Below are positions 1 to 15,292 of a stretch of 64,000 nucleotides of DNA, in pieces. Position 1 is the first letter of the stretch. The number at the start of each line of letters is the position of its first letter. The notes under the pieces were generated by a model, which saw only the letters and a program-made list of their open reading frames with translations, was not told the origin of the DNA and did no database searches. This DNA comes from Trichuris trichiura (Eukaryota > Nematoda > Enoplea > Trichinellida > Trichuridae), in the NCBI GenBank assembly GCA_037903355.1, contig JBAJFE010000005.1:248001-312000 (forward strand), read 5' to 3'. The position numbers and the translations under genes were made by a program.

Positions 1-3000
1 TCAGTTCTGTTTGGAAAGATGCCGTACATATTGGCCTAAAGGACAGCGTTTGCGCTGCTTTGACGTTGCTGAGAAATATGGCAATAACAACTTGTTATCG
101 TCTAGTAGCATTGACCCGAATATCCGTTTGTACAATGTACCTTTACGGGTGTTGCCGTTGTTCGTTGCATTGCAATGATGAATTTTTTCCTTTCGGGTTT
201 TTGTTGGCAAACTTAGACGAATACCTTTTGTAATTGATGGCGCGGTCGGTAGGTCACGTGCTTTTCGATTTTTCCTTCGCCAATTCTTATTCCCGCCTAA
301 GTTATCGCTCTCCGTTTCTGATTACGTCCATAATTCATTTACGCTTAATCGAAGCATTACGCTTACTCGTAGAGCCGAAAGGTCTGCTCGTTTAGGCTTG
401 CTAGAGACCGAGAATGGTTTTTGCTCATTTTACTTCGATAGCCAATCGCGTAGCGGTAACGCTAATTCTTTATTCGAATCATCGCGTGTAGAAAAAACCG
501 GTTGACGATTCGTTGAGAATGATTTCTTCCCAATTGATAATGCTTGCCGTGAAGCCGAAGGCGCCCCGCCATTCTCGGCGTTGGCGGCTGTTCCAATCAG
601 TTAGTTGTGCTGCTGTTAAGAGTGGTTTTGCCTGGGCGGTCGCTTTGCCCTTTTGCTCGTAAGTAAGCTCGTTTAAATGTTTTTTTTTATTTTCCATTAG
701 TCCATTCAGTTCGGGCTTAACGTTACGTCACGTTGATTTCGGCTGTCGCTTTCCGGCGCATCTGTTTAGGCGTTAGTTTGCGTATTCCGTTTGAACTTGT
801 TCGAAAAGCCTACCAAAGCCTTCATCGTACGCACGGCAAAGCAAATTTCAATCGAGCGTGCGCTGACGTGCTTAATTTCGGCTGCTGCTCTTTTTTGCGT
901 CATCAAGTACAGTACACCATGATTGATTGTCACGTAACGTTGTCAGTTCATTATCCGTTAAAGTAGCTTTACCGTGTTGAAGTCAACCTGTTTCGTTTCC
1001 GTTTCGTCTGACGTTTAGCGCCGAGCGGAAAAACTTGTTTGTTGATAGTTTCATTCGTCACTTCAAGCTTTGACCGCTCTTTCAACAAAAGGCAGTCGTT
1101 TGCCATTTGGCTGTACAAATTTTTCCGTGAGTCACCGAGCCCGCAACTGTTTAACGTTGTTGCCGAGAGAGAGAGATCGAACGTTGAAAGACCTCTTGCA
1201 ATAGTTGGAGCAACAGCTGTTGGCGCGCTTGTCGATCTCTTTTTTCGGCTAAGCTTCTTCGCTCTTCCACTTGTCATTGCTCCTCGTTAGCGATGTACGT
1301 CTCTCGACGGGATTGTCTGAAAATTTTTTCTAAAACTTGCTGCACCTAAGCGAGTCGAATAGATGTTGACCATTTTAACGAGTAGTCCTTTCCAAGTCAT
1401 AGAACGTCTCGCTTTTCGCGTATTGGTCATTTCGGCGATGCTTTTGGTGCTCTGTTTTGCTTTTTTGTTGCGAAGATATCATTAATGATTGTCAAGTTAC
1501 ATCGCTACAGTAATTATTCAACTTTTCCCGCGTGTCAACAGTTTAGTGGACAGCTAGTGAAACTAACGTTCCCAAAGGAGGTTTGCTGGCTGTTCTCGTT
1601 TACAAATTGTTGCGTAAGAGATTTGACAGTTTTGCCGTTGGCGAATGCATTCATTTTTCACCGTTCGTTGCCTGCCTGTTGCCGTTGCTCACGTTTTTGT
1701 GCTTCAACGAGCTTGATCGTTGCATTTTTCAGTTGTTCGACGACGATGGCAGTTTGTGGCGTCGGCGAATTTTGCCCGCTGATGTGATGCGGCGTTAGGC
1801 GCGCGCTTCTCTTCCAAAGCAACTGCTCATTGTGGCCAGTTGAGCGAAGGTCCATTTTCCTTTGATCCCCGCGCGAGTGGCAATGCGTACAAACGATTTA
1901 ACGTCTACTTACGGTTTAAGGTGAGTTCTATCTTTTTTTTAAATCCAATCTTGCGCGCGCATAGTGATCGAAGCAGGCGGTTGTCGCTCTGTCGTATAGA
2001 TAGAATTGTCTGTCATCGTTGGCAGAAAAGATAAGCCAAAGTTAGCAGTTCACATTAGGCAGCCTTGACTAGGAGATTGACTATCTTGTTAAGAAGGAAG
2101 AGCGTCGTCTCCTTAATTCTATTTATTGATGAGGTGCCGCTGTCCATCTGCTTTTGCGGCGGGGGGATTTGTAAGCTGCGGCAAAGTCACGTAGTCTTAA
2201 TTAGCGGCAAAGTCGATTTTCAGCATACGTCACTTTTGGGTTTGTTATTTTTAAAAGTTTATGCGTTTTCCGGCACGTTCTTAAATTCCGCTTCCTTTTT
2301 TTCAACCTTTTCCGAATAGAGACTTTACGACCGCGGCCTGTCTGTAAAATTACGGCAAATTATTGTTTAACCGCCGAGCATCCGTGCTTGGAAAAGTATC
2401 AAAGCTACCAATGCGGTGCGTTATATCCGGTTTTGCCGTTTATTGATCAATTTAGTCGTTCCGCTACGATGCACCAGCTGACGTTCCGGTCGTAGGCGCT
2501 TCGAAGACGAATGTTTTCGTCCCGAAGAGATGATAAAATTTCAATAGCAATGGGTCGTTTGGGATTTTTCCTACCGTGCTGAACCTTCGCTTTTTTTTGG
2601 GGTACTTCCATAGCAATTTTCAAGGCTAATATCCTAAATGACCGTTATAACCGACGCGCGGCTCATCTGGTAAACATACGATACGCTATCGCTCTCCGTG
2701 TATTTCGCTAAGGGTGTAAAGCGAAATCTCGACGGTTGAACTTGCGTTCCACTGTTGCTTCTTTCGGTTTTCTTTTGCAGCTTCAGTCAAACGATCATCG
2801 TCAGCTTTTAGCTTTGCTTTTTGTCCCGTCGACGTTCGCTGTTTTATTTCCCCTTAATTAGCAAAGGTTTTTCGAGCGACTTTTATCATTCAAAGTGCCT
2901 ATTGATTCTCGCCTTGGTCACTTCGAAAATCAAACGGCAGCGTAAGAAATACGTTTTCTTAAAAAGTTATTCTTACAGTTGGAAAGGTGGCGCAGTAACG

Positions 3001-4086
3001 CCGGAGTTGGTTGGCAACTAGGGCATCTTTTCTTTTTCAGACTGCAAAAGTCATTTCAGCTATGTCAGATGTTGAGTTGATCTTTTTGGTAGCTTATTGT
3101 CGCCCAATATTTTTCGCTTAAATTGTTCGAAATGTTTTCCCGCCGTCTCTACGCGACGACAAGGAACATTGTTTTGTTCATTTACCACGCCGCAATCGAG
3201 TCGCGGACGAAACAGTGTCAGCTGTGGTTTAGTATAAAGGAAGAAAAGAGAAAGCTGTTGCTGCTTTTTGCGTTTTTCTTTGTTTTTTAAAACTTAAACC
3301 CTTTTTTTACCCTTTTTGTTTTTCCTCCTCTTTTCCTGCCTCAAAGGATTGTCTCCTTTTGAGCGTTGAGTAGCAGCAAGATGAGCCGCGCTCTCCAAGC
3401 CTTCCTTTCTCATGTACGAGTTTAAGATATTTGCATAAGCGGACGGTCTCATTGTGCGTAGAGGGAAAGAGAAATCGTTTTGGGCATTCGCGTAACTTTA
3501 TTATCCGTTTCTTTGGCACGCATGCCAACGCATAGCGCGATTGCGGCCAATTTTTATTTTTACCGTCGGAACAAATGGGCGTCGTTTCGTTTACACTGCA
3601 CAGGCGATATCCGGTTTACTTCTTTCCCTTTGGCCTTGAAGCTTCGAAGAATACATCGAATGTTGCACTTTACCTTTTGTAAAGGAAAGCACCGACTGTT
3701 TGAATGGGCGGATTATTTCAAGTGGTCCATTGCAGGTGTTTGCTTGATGACTAAGCGTACAAATATTTGACCGGGAGTTCGGGTCGTCAAAGGGTACTAC
3801 ATTCTTCTTCTTCTTCATCTTCGTCGTCTTCGGCGCTACCCAATTGAATACCCTATTTGGCAAACAAAAACCATTTCGGGCATATTTCCCGCTGTTTTGG
3901 CGATTATTATCACTTTTAAGACTTCTTAACTGTCGGCTGCTTAGGATGATCGAGCATGGTCAATGTCAGTTGGCGTCAAAGACCGGTAATGCCATTGTTA
4001 TTGGCTTGTCGAAATTTCATATTTCTATTAGTCGTCACGCGTAAGGTCGCCTACGTATGTCGTTGCAATTTGCAGGTGACCACGCA
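1..4086. other. Upstream region of efa-6, no gene recognised
   Basis: I see no open frame with a recognisable family or a consistent exon series on either strand. The only gene-like signals are a good splice donor (AAG followed by GTGAGT at 1921) and a splice acceptor (TTTGCAG ending at 4075) directly in front of the efa-6 start. They could bound a 5' untranslated intron of efa-6 of about 2.15 kb, because no frame before 1921 joins productively to the coding frame. That link is inference. Confidence 0.4.
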
Positions 4087-6835
<2,749 letters not shown>

Positions 6836-9800
6836 AATTGTTGTTCTCTTTTTTTTTAAATTATTTTTACTTGCCTGTACATTTTTTCCACCGAAAGTTC
6901 TTTATTCCCCTTTTTACGCGCCGAAAAGTTGCCGACCACTTTTTGTTACGAGGAGGGAGGACGTTGGTCAGAATGTTTTGACACTTGGTCGTGTCAATTG
7001 CAGGGAATGGGATTTGTTTTTTGTTGACGTGTTCGTTTCGCTCTCGCTAGTCCTTCTCTTTCGGTTATTGCTATTTGACCGCGCAGCCGGCTGTCGCCAG
7101 CAGCGCCACCTGTTTACGTCTCTACAGCATCAGCGTCCTTACCCTTTTTAATATGTATGTAAATTTTGTCTCTCCACTCTTTCTCGATGCTTAAATAAGT
7201 GTCCAACAGGAAGAACCGGTCCTTTTAAAGTCATCATCATCATCGTCTCTACTGGATAGTCGCAGTTGAAAAATGCCTCCCGTTGCGCCAAGCCTTGCTC
7301 CGTGGCCATTAATGTATGTATGTACGTATATTTACGGGGCCTAAAATGGCCTTGTTTGGCCGTCATTTTTTGGCTTTAAATTGTCGGACGTCTTCTGCCC
7401 TTCATGGGCAGCAACAGCTACGCGCCTGTCGTAGTTGAAGAAGTTAGTATTTGCCGTTATTGAATAGGGGTTATTTAATGTTAATTTATTTCAGCTCCCA
7501 AACGGGTTCTCTCAGTGTCGAAATCGAAGTCGCCGCCGAGTCGAAGGAGAAATATTAAAAGTTTTGCCATCGCTTCATTGGTGGCGCTGTCAAGTCTGTT
7601 GAGTTTGAAATTTGTTTTCTTTTTTGATCAGCTAATTGTTAATTAAAATTGTGCGCCTAATTTTTTTGATCATTCCTAACCGAATGAGTATATATATAGG
7701 CGCGTGATTTCAGCATAAAATAACTGTCCGACAAAGTGAGAGCGGAATAAGTGGTTTTTTGGCACAGTAGTTAAGAGGCTTTTTAAACTTTCCTTTTCAG
7801 AAATCGTAAATGCTGACATTGGCTTATCAGTCAGAGTGTGTTCGTACTAAGATGAGAAGTTGGTCTTAATTTGGGTTACTGTTTTTTCGCCTCGTAATTC
7901 CGTAATAGATTTGTTGGAAAGTTTGTGAATTTAAGACGTTGCACTCTCTCTCTTTCTCTCGGGAATTCATCCAATGTGCTTTGCACTTTGGTCGTTTACT
8001 AACCGAGAAAAATTAACTGCTTTTGAAAACAGCTGGAGCGTCATTGTGCTTCAGCTACCTGTCGATTGCTACAAAAAAAGAATACTTTGTCGTGACCATA
8101 ATTGGCCATTGTTATAATAAAAAGCATTTCGCAATTGAAGATGCGATGGAAAGGAGAAGCGCGGAAGACTGCGAAGCTGCAGTAAGTGGTCGTCTTTCGA
8201 AGGTGTAACGTAAGAAGAAAAAAACGTTGGGCCGTTCCGCATGAAAGCGCGAACGCGAAAACTTACAAATTGCAAAAAGTTTAAATTCTGTTACATGACG
8301 TCACAGACAAGGCTACTTAACAGATATTGATACTGGTCGGGTCGGGTCATGCACAGGTGGACCGGAAAGGCTAAGTATTGCGTCTGGCAGGAGATCTGTG
8401 CAGGCTTCCTATTAAGGGCGACAGAAATGTGTGCAGGTACTTACAATACAGCTTTGGAAAGACCATAATACCCTTTTTAAAAAGATTTTCCATAATACCG
8501 AGTGATTACTGCGCTTATACTTTCTATTGTCGGCGTATACACCTTGTTTTTTGTATATTGTTCAGTTGTGAGTTCTTGTGCATGTTCTCTGTATTAAATT
8601 GCTTTCTATGCCATCAGGAGTTTACCAACAGCTCCCTTAGACGGCACGTGCAATAAATTAGCTTTGTCTCGTCTCTTCCTCCATTTTTCTGCAAGCAGTA
8701 CAGTATTTTGCCGATAATCAGGTGTGTTCCACTATTAAACATTCAGTATGATAAACAACACCGGCTATTCACTTTTCGCTGATATTGCCATTAAAAAATA
8801 AATGCTTCCCATCTGTTAAGTATGTCAACGTTTTGCCGTCCTGTTCTGTCCTTAGTTAAGCCGAGCCGAAATATATGCCTTATGTTGAGGCTTAAGCTTA
8901 AGTATTTCACGCGGAAGACGGGTCCAGATGAAACTCGAAAGCTTCGTGTACAACGTTTGACAGAAATAAACGTTATGTGAAAACAAAACGGAATGAAACC
9001 GTAAAAAATTTTTCGAGCTTAGGTAAGAGCATAATATAGTGGTTGGCAAAGTCATGCTTTATCGCTGGGATGCATAACAAGGTAGTCCTTGTTGCTTAGC
9101 TTACTGTATGTTTTCAAATAGAACAAATCTGATTGTTGTGAGGATACGGTTAAAGACAGCTTTTGTCAAGTTCAGAGATAGCACAGGCTGCACTTTTAAA
9201 ATCAATTATTGTAGCAGTACGAAGAAAAGGTGAGATCAGTTTCGATAAGCACTGTGCAGTAACGGATGGCCATTCGCTCTACCAGTATGCGTGTTAGTCA
9301 ATGGTAGTTACCGTAGCTGGTGGCTTGGGCTTTGCGGGAAGAAAACTTACAGTGCAATAGGCTTTTATGAGTACTTGGCTATCTCTAAGTCTAACGTCAA
9401 GAGCCTTCAGTTCATGTAGCTTTAATCGGTCTAAATTCAAAGTTTGAAATTACAATGAGTTTTGTTTAGGCTGTACGCGGTTAAAGTAATTGAACTTACT
9501 TATAGTTTAGCCTACAGTACTCTCCGTTGGGTTAGTGGAAAGGATCCAAAGGTTGAATTGAAATTCCGTTAATAAGAACATTTTTACTACGCTTTGTTTA
9601 CCATTATTCTGGCTACCTTTTTGAACCACTGCTGCATTTACAACGAGAAAAACAAATCACAATTGTGTGAAACATAGGAAATAACTTTTATTGAAATTGC
9701 AAAAGTACGAAAAATGGAAAGTTGCGTAAGGCAGAGGCTTAAAAGAAAGTTTTTTCAAAGATTTATGATCGAGCGAATGCGTAAGTGGCGTTTAAACTAC

Positions 9801-10532
9801 GCAAATTTTTCTTTGGCGGTTATTTCGAAAGATTATTTTAAAAAGCGGCATAAAGGGCAGCTGAAAGTAAAAATTACTTTAATTTGTCGCGCTTGGATCT
9901 ACTGCTGGTTCTAATATAAAAAGTTGCATTTGGAGTTTACTGTACAATGATTTTAAGGTACGACGAAAAGAAAAGTCGCCTAGAATGATCGAAAAGAGTT
10001 CGCTTCGAACCAAAAAATTAATATTTTATTGTTTTGTACCGCTTGCAAAATTGGAATGCGCTTTTTTGCATCCTTTTTTTAAATCTCCGAAGAAGAGCAT
10101 GCGAAACACTTATTCTGATTGTTCGAACCGGTTGTCAACCAAACCTTGCTGCATGCCCATAACGGGTTACAAAAAAGGCTCCATTTTTGAGCGAACACTG
10201 CTCTTCGTCTTAATCCGGCGTTTTTTATGGACAGAGGGCAGAGCGACGCACGGTCTTCCGGCGATGCTTATACGCACGGAAAAAACTCGGAAGCAAATAT
10301 TTTTCGCTCACGAAATTGTCCGTTTGCTTGTAAAGTGAGAGAACCAATCTTAACGACTGTTTTTTTTCTTAGATTTAATTTGATTGTTTCGCAAAAAAAT
10401 AGTTGCAAATTTTATAACATTCAAAGGCTGAGTAAAATAAATTAAAAGCATTAGGCGCAACTTTATGATCTTTCATGGTGCCACGTTGGAACTCAGCGGA
10501 TTTGTCCTGCGTACACGTTACGGTAGTACTGT
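6836..10532. other. Intergenic region between efa-6 and PCNA
   Basis: About 3.7 kb without a gene I can support. It contains a TATA-like run near 7689-7698 and a short open frame ending at a perfect-looking donor (GCA before GTAAGT, at 8181), but no downstream exon fits either. The DNA is AT-richer than the flanking genes. Confidence 0.4.
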
Positions 10533-10540
10533 TTTGGCGC
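10533..10540 (-). promoter_or_regulatory. E2F-type site in the PCNA promoter
   Basis: The minus strand reads GCGCCAAA, a classical E2F/DP binding sequence, ending 36 bp before the PCNA start codon. E2F control of PCNA is established in several animals; that this copy is used is inferred from position and match. Confidence 0.5.
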
Positions 10541-10576
10541 TTAGACTCAGTTGGTTAAGGCGTTTGGTTTAGCGAA

Positions 10577-11768
10577 ATGTTCGAGGCAAAATTGTCTTCG
10601 GCTGGCATTATTAAGAAGATTCTTGAAGCAATAAAAGATCTACTTACGGACGCGCAATGGGATTGTAGAGATAGCGGGCTTTCATTGCAGGTTAGTCGAT
10701 CTTTGCTAAACCCTTTCGAGCTTCCGCTTTGCGCTTCCTCACTTAATGTCAGCTTTTCTCCCTCTTCCAACCGCTCTATTTTTTTCTTTAGGCAATGGAT
10801 TCCAGCCATGTTGCATTGGTAGCTTTGAAATTGAATGCGGATGGTTTCGAGGTATTCCGTTGCGATCGTTCCATGTCTCTAGGCCTTAACATTGCTAAGT
10901 ATGTTCCCTGTAGCCTTTTTCTCTACTAATTTTTCCTTTTATAGCATGACAAAAATAATGAAAGCAGCGAACGTTGACGACACGTTCATGATCAGAGCGC
11001 AAGACAACTCGGACACCGTTGTTTTCGTTTTCGAGGCTCCAAGTAAGGTTTTCAATAAAGCTTCGAGGAAGAGTGCAAATTTCTCCTCACCTTAGGCGGA
11101 GAGCGTTTTAGCCAGTACAGCCTAAAGTTAATGGACCTCGACACGGAACATCTTGGCATTCCGGTAAGTTTCGTTACCGTACTCTCTGTTTTTCAAGCGC
11201 AAAACCCCCTACAGGATACTCAGTACAACTGTGTCGTTACGCTGCCGAGCGCGGAATTCAGCCGAATCTGCCGTGATTTACTATCCGTCGGCGAGAGCAT
11301 AACAATTACATGTAATAAATCTGGCATAACATTCTCTTCAAAGGGCGATTTGGGCACTGGTACGCTGTTTTTATTGTTCCTGCTTGTTATACAGTACGCA
11401 TATTTGATTTTCAGGCAACATACGACTTCTTCAGAGCGACGTCGAAGGCAAGGAGGTATCGCTGGACCTGCGCGAGCCATGCTCAGTTTCATTTGCTACA
11501 AAGTACTTAAGCAACTTTGCAAAGGCTGCTCCTTTGTCACCAACCGTCCAACTGTCACTGTCCGACGACATGCCCATAGGTAAGCATTAGCCCATAGGCG
11601 TTCGCTCGTCTGTGAATTTGTTCTCTCACGTACTGCTTGTCAGCGGTTGAATTCAAAATCGAAAGTATCGGTTACATTCGCTATTATTTGGCCCCGAAGA
11701 TTGACGAAGATCCGGAATTCAAAACTGAGCCCGCCGAAGAAGAGGAAGAGGCGACTATGGAAAATTGA
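10577..11768 (+). CDS. pcn-1: Proliferating cell nuclear antigen (sliding clamp)
   Basis: Exons 10577-10690, 10792-10898, 10945-11042, 11096-11163, 11215-11359, 11415-11579 and 11644-11768 encode 273 residues. PCNA is the homotrimeric ring that tethers DNA polymerases and repair factors to DNA. The start [20 protein letters not shown], the segment with [11 protein letters not shown], the interdomain connecting loop [12 protein letters not shown] that binds partner proteins, and the C-terminal [10 protein letters not shown] are all present. It is slightly longer than the usual 261 residues because of an acidic C-terminal tail ([10 protein letters not shown]). Introns are 46-101 bp. The gene converges on the SH2D4 gene, whose stop lies only 198 bp beyond. 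The E2F-like site just upstream fits S-phase expression. Confidence 0.97.
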
Positions 11769-11771
11769 ATT

Positions 11772-11777
11772 TTTATT
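11772..11777 (-). terminator. Polyadenylation signal of the SH2D4 gene
   Basis: The minus strand reads AATAAA, about 190 nt past the SH2D4 stop codon and only 4 bp from the PCNA stop codon on the other strand. A second copy lies at 11795-11800. Either would make the two 3' untranslated regions meet or overlap. Confidence 0.45.
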
Positions 11778-11966
11778 TACTCGACTGCTTCCATTTTATT
11801 CGCACTTAATTCAACGAGATACAGTCGCTTGAATACATAATCCGAGGAACAATTAAACAGTTCGCTATCAGCCCGTAGGGAAAAAAACGGTCGACAATTT
11901 ACATGAGATTGGTCGTCCTTCGGCGCCATTGTCACCGGTGTTGTCAAAGCAAAAGGTAAGGCACAT

Positions 11967-14900
11967 TTAGCGGAATAGGTCCAGCAGTTCCGCGTAGTCG
12001 GGAGGCAGTTTTGCTTGTCCAATTGGCTCACGAAGCACTTCCACTCCCGCATCGGTGATTGGAGTAAACTGAACACAAAAGAAACTACAACTATGGCTGC
12101 GAAGAAAAAAAATAGTGAAAGACCTACACGATGGTGATCAACCAGTTCATTCAACGACGAGTGAACAATCTGCGTTGAGCCAATGAAGTGATAGCCTTCA
12201 GGTACGCTAAGTACCATGAAATGTTTCACCTTGTATCCCGCCTGATAGGAGAGCACGTATCCGCAGATCTTTTCGCTAACTCTTACAAGGAATGCCCCGA
12301 CGGGATGAGACGACAGCAATTGTTCGGCTTCGGGGCGCGACACGAGACCGTGAAACCACGAGCAAAAATGACGACCATTCTTGTCAACGCCGGCTCCTTT
12401 TGGAAACTCTTCCGTCTTATACCAGTTTACTATGGCTGAACGAGACAGGTTCAAAACCTGATTCGAACACTGCTGCGCGTTCAAATGAGGCGCAACGTTG
12501 TTCTGCCTTTTCTGTCGGCTGTCGATGGAGACAAATATGCAAATTGGAAAATTGATCGAACCTGATTACCTTTTACTTGAAGCGCGAAGACGACTTTCGG
12601 CCGACAAAGTCTGCAACCAATGCTGCTCGCGCGCCCGCCGCGCCATCAGCCGAATTTCTTTTTCAACGTCTTTCAACTCCTCCTCTGAAAAGTAAGTTAA
12701 CACGCCTTCTTATTGAAGCTAAGCAACGTATTATATAATCTACCTGATACGGGAATTTTGGGCACTCCTTTTGGCGGGCTGTTCGCTTCCGTGAACGAAG
12801 CGAACTCCAACTGCCAATCCTCGGCGAGCGCAGCCGGCTTATGTACATCATTTTGCGTGGAAACCAATGTATTAATAGCGTCACCACCGTTGACTTGCTG
12901 AGACGACTGCAACGAACAACCATTGCACTCGTACACTAATCAACTTCTCCTCTCAGCGACCGCAGCTCAGTTTTCTCTCTATCGTCAAGCTTGTAGACAG
13001 AACAAGTTTAGCCGATAGGCTTAAGGGCAAGTTTTTATAATGAATAGAAACAGCTCTGGAACTGGTTCTAGTTGGTAAATAAATTTTGAATTACTGTAGG
13101 TGAATGCAGGTTACTATTTTTCCATTTCTCGTCTAAACGCCGGCCGCAGTTGGCCAACAAAGATAAGAAGACAACTTTAATTTTTGCATAAACGCGATCC
13201 GAGATTGGACAGCGTTTAAGCAAGTGGCGTCGGCGGCCGGCAATTTATTTGCATGTTAATTTATTAACATGCTCTTCGAAACATTTCGAACGGGAAAAAG
13301 TCGAAAAGACAGCGGAATGTGCGATCGTAATGCAGAGCAGTTGCGACCGCATTCCGCGCGCGCGTTGCGCAACTACTACGTAGCCTTTGAAGCAACGGAA
13401 AAAATAAACTTTGTACTATTTTCTGCTCTATAGAATAGTAGCGAAAAATAAGGATGCAACTGCCGAAGTGACATCATTTTTGAAGGTGTACAATTCAGGC
13501 AAATATACCGACAATGGAAAAGCTGCAGATTTCAGAGTACGATAAGAATGACGTCACTATTTACGCAGCTGCTACCACACAGCGTATGTTAAAAACTATT
13601 TCCTTTCTTTAATGGCTTCCCGCAACAATGCTGAAATGCCATTAGGAAAACGATGGGTCAAAGAAGCGGAGTTCGACCTTGTGACATCTAACGGATAGTT
13701 GCAATTAAAAAGCGACCTTACGCTTGTAGTAGTCGAATAATAAATTGAGCGGAAAAATGGATGCTTCACCTTAGGCGGACAATATGGTTGACCTGACGAG
13801 CACATGACCATCGTGCCAAGTCACACGTTCAACTGCTTGAGCGCAACAAAACCTTTTTTTTCACTTTTTAAATAAAACCAGTCTGCCCTTGTTGATTGAA
13901 CTTTCCGCGCCCTGGCACGTGATCTCCTTTTTAAAATATCTTTGGAAAAACAATAGACAAGCAAGGAGCGACCACACCAACAAGTTCGAACGTTAAAAGG
14001 CGCACTTCTACAAGTGAACTATGAAAACGTTTACGGGTCGTCAAACTTCTTCGAAAGAATGAAAACAATGCCGACGCGGAATTTAAATTGCCTCAGCGAA
14101 AAAGGGAGCAACGATTACGTCTAAGCAAAAACCGAATATTAAAATTGCACACCTGTCCTACAGCGGTACAGACGAAGTAGACTTACCATTCCTTCAACGG
14201 TTGACTGAAAGTAACGTTTTCGAAAACTAAGTGGAAGTTAAGAGGAAAAAAAGAGGGCAGGAAAGTGTTCGCCTTTTTCACTACATAACTTATCCGACCA
14301 ATTACTTCTGCTTTGGCCCCTAACTAATCAGTCAACCTTTTACGAATCCGTTTTGTAGACAACTGACTTCAATCATTCGGATGCCCGAAGCGACGAGCGC
14401 TCTCTCCGCGGCGAAATGATAAAATTAAAACTTATGTTGACAATTCGAGTAATGGCGTCTTAAAACGAGCCTTCAAGCAACGAGAGCAAACAGAGATCTA
14501 ACGATAGTGCCTATTGGAGAAATGGCAAATGGTGCGCCTGCCATGTTTGGCAACATACAACGTGTAAGGTATTTGGACTAGCCAGCCTGAATATTTCGAC
14601 CAAACAAGGAAAGACGGAAATTGTAGACGACTTCGCGTGGCCCACTTAGACGCAGCTTCAAAAGAGACCACAATAACTGGCATGCAAGCAAGAAAAATTG
14701 GGCCAACCAATACGGTGTGCAACAGATAGGCTGTTTATAGCCAAAGAAGACAATTGGTAAAAATTTAAGAATTCAGTTAAGGGCCCCCCTAAAGCTTTTC
14801 GTTTCTATTGGAAGTTTACAAGTTCTACAAAACGTATCGATTTCCAACCTAACCTAACGTCCTTGACTCTAAGCAATGCTGGCTTTTTGTTAACTATACA

Positions 14901-15292
14901 AAATGGGTGCTTACAATTTGGTCAGTAGCAGTGGAAGGACGGTCGTTTTCAATGGAATTTGAAGAACTTTGGTTGCTATCGCTTGTGGTGGCCAAATTTA
15001 TTCGCTCTCTTATGGCTTCATCAACGGACCGATAGCCATTGACGTCATCACCCATCACCCAAACCCAAGGTTCACCTCTGTCGTCCAGGAGCCAACGAAC
15101 TCGACAAGGCGAACGAGTTTTTTGCGTGGACCCGTTCTCGGTTGCTTCCAATTCCTTTTCGTGCACAATCCAACGACGAACCTGCTCCTCTCGCATTTTA
15201 CAAAATAATAACTGCTTCTGCTCTTCATCCAACTCGGCCAAAAGTACCGGATCAACGTACAAGTCTTTGAGAATCTTCTCCAGAATGCTCAT
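11967..15292 (-). CDS. SH2 domain-containing adaptor, SH2D4 family
   Basis: Exons on the minus strand, 5' to 3': 15292-14915, 12906-12744, 12684-12570, 12518-12128 and 12068-11967, giving 382 residues. The N-terminus (MSILEKILKDLYVDP, then LLAELDEEQKQLLF, KMREEQVRRW and WVWVMGD) matches the family's N-terminal block, which is quite specific to SH2D4A/B. A basic helical stretch (EEELKDVEKEIRLMARRARE) follows. The SH2 domain (about 273-365) has WFHGLVSRPEAEQLL, the phosphotyrosine-binding Arg in GAFLVRVSEK, and LSYQAGYKVKHF. The end REPIGQAKLPPDYAELL also matches the family. These proteins are cytoplasmic phosphotyrosine adaptors without catalytic activity. The first intron is about 2 kb and could hide an extra small exon; the rest are about 50-60 bp. 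Confidence 0.9.
13251..13272. repeat. Near-perfect 10-bp-arm palindrome in SH2D4 intron 1
   Basis: GCATGTTAAT, a 2-bp spacer TT, then ATTAACATGC: two 10-bp arms with full complementarity. It resembles a dimeric homeodomain or HNF1-type binding site (GTTAAT/ATTAAC half-sites), although the spacing is one base longer than the HNF1 consensus. Function unknown. Confidence 0.6.

Noticed and set aside
479..697. 72-codon minus-strand frame near the left edge
   Set aside because: No family, no start context or splice partners; kept only as part of the unassigned left region.
7394..7560. Two-exon mini-gene starting MGSNSYAPVVVEE
   Set aside because: The donor GTTAGT and acceptor TTTCAG are plausible, but the peptide has no family and the second exon is short in every frame.
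8023..8208. Short frame with MERRSAEDCEAA ending at GCA/GTAAGT
   Set aside because: A good donor but no downstream exon that fits before PCNA; insufficient to call a gene.
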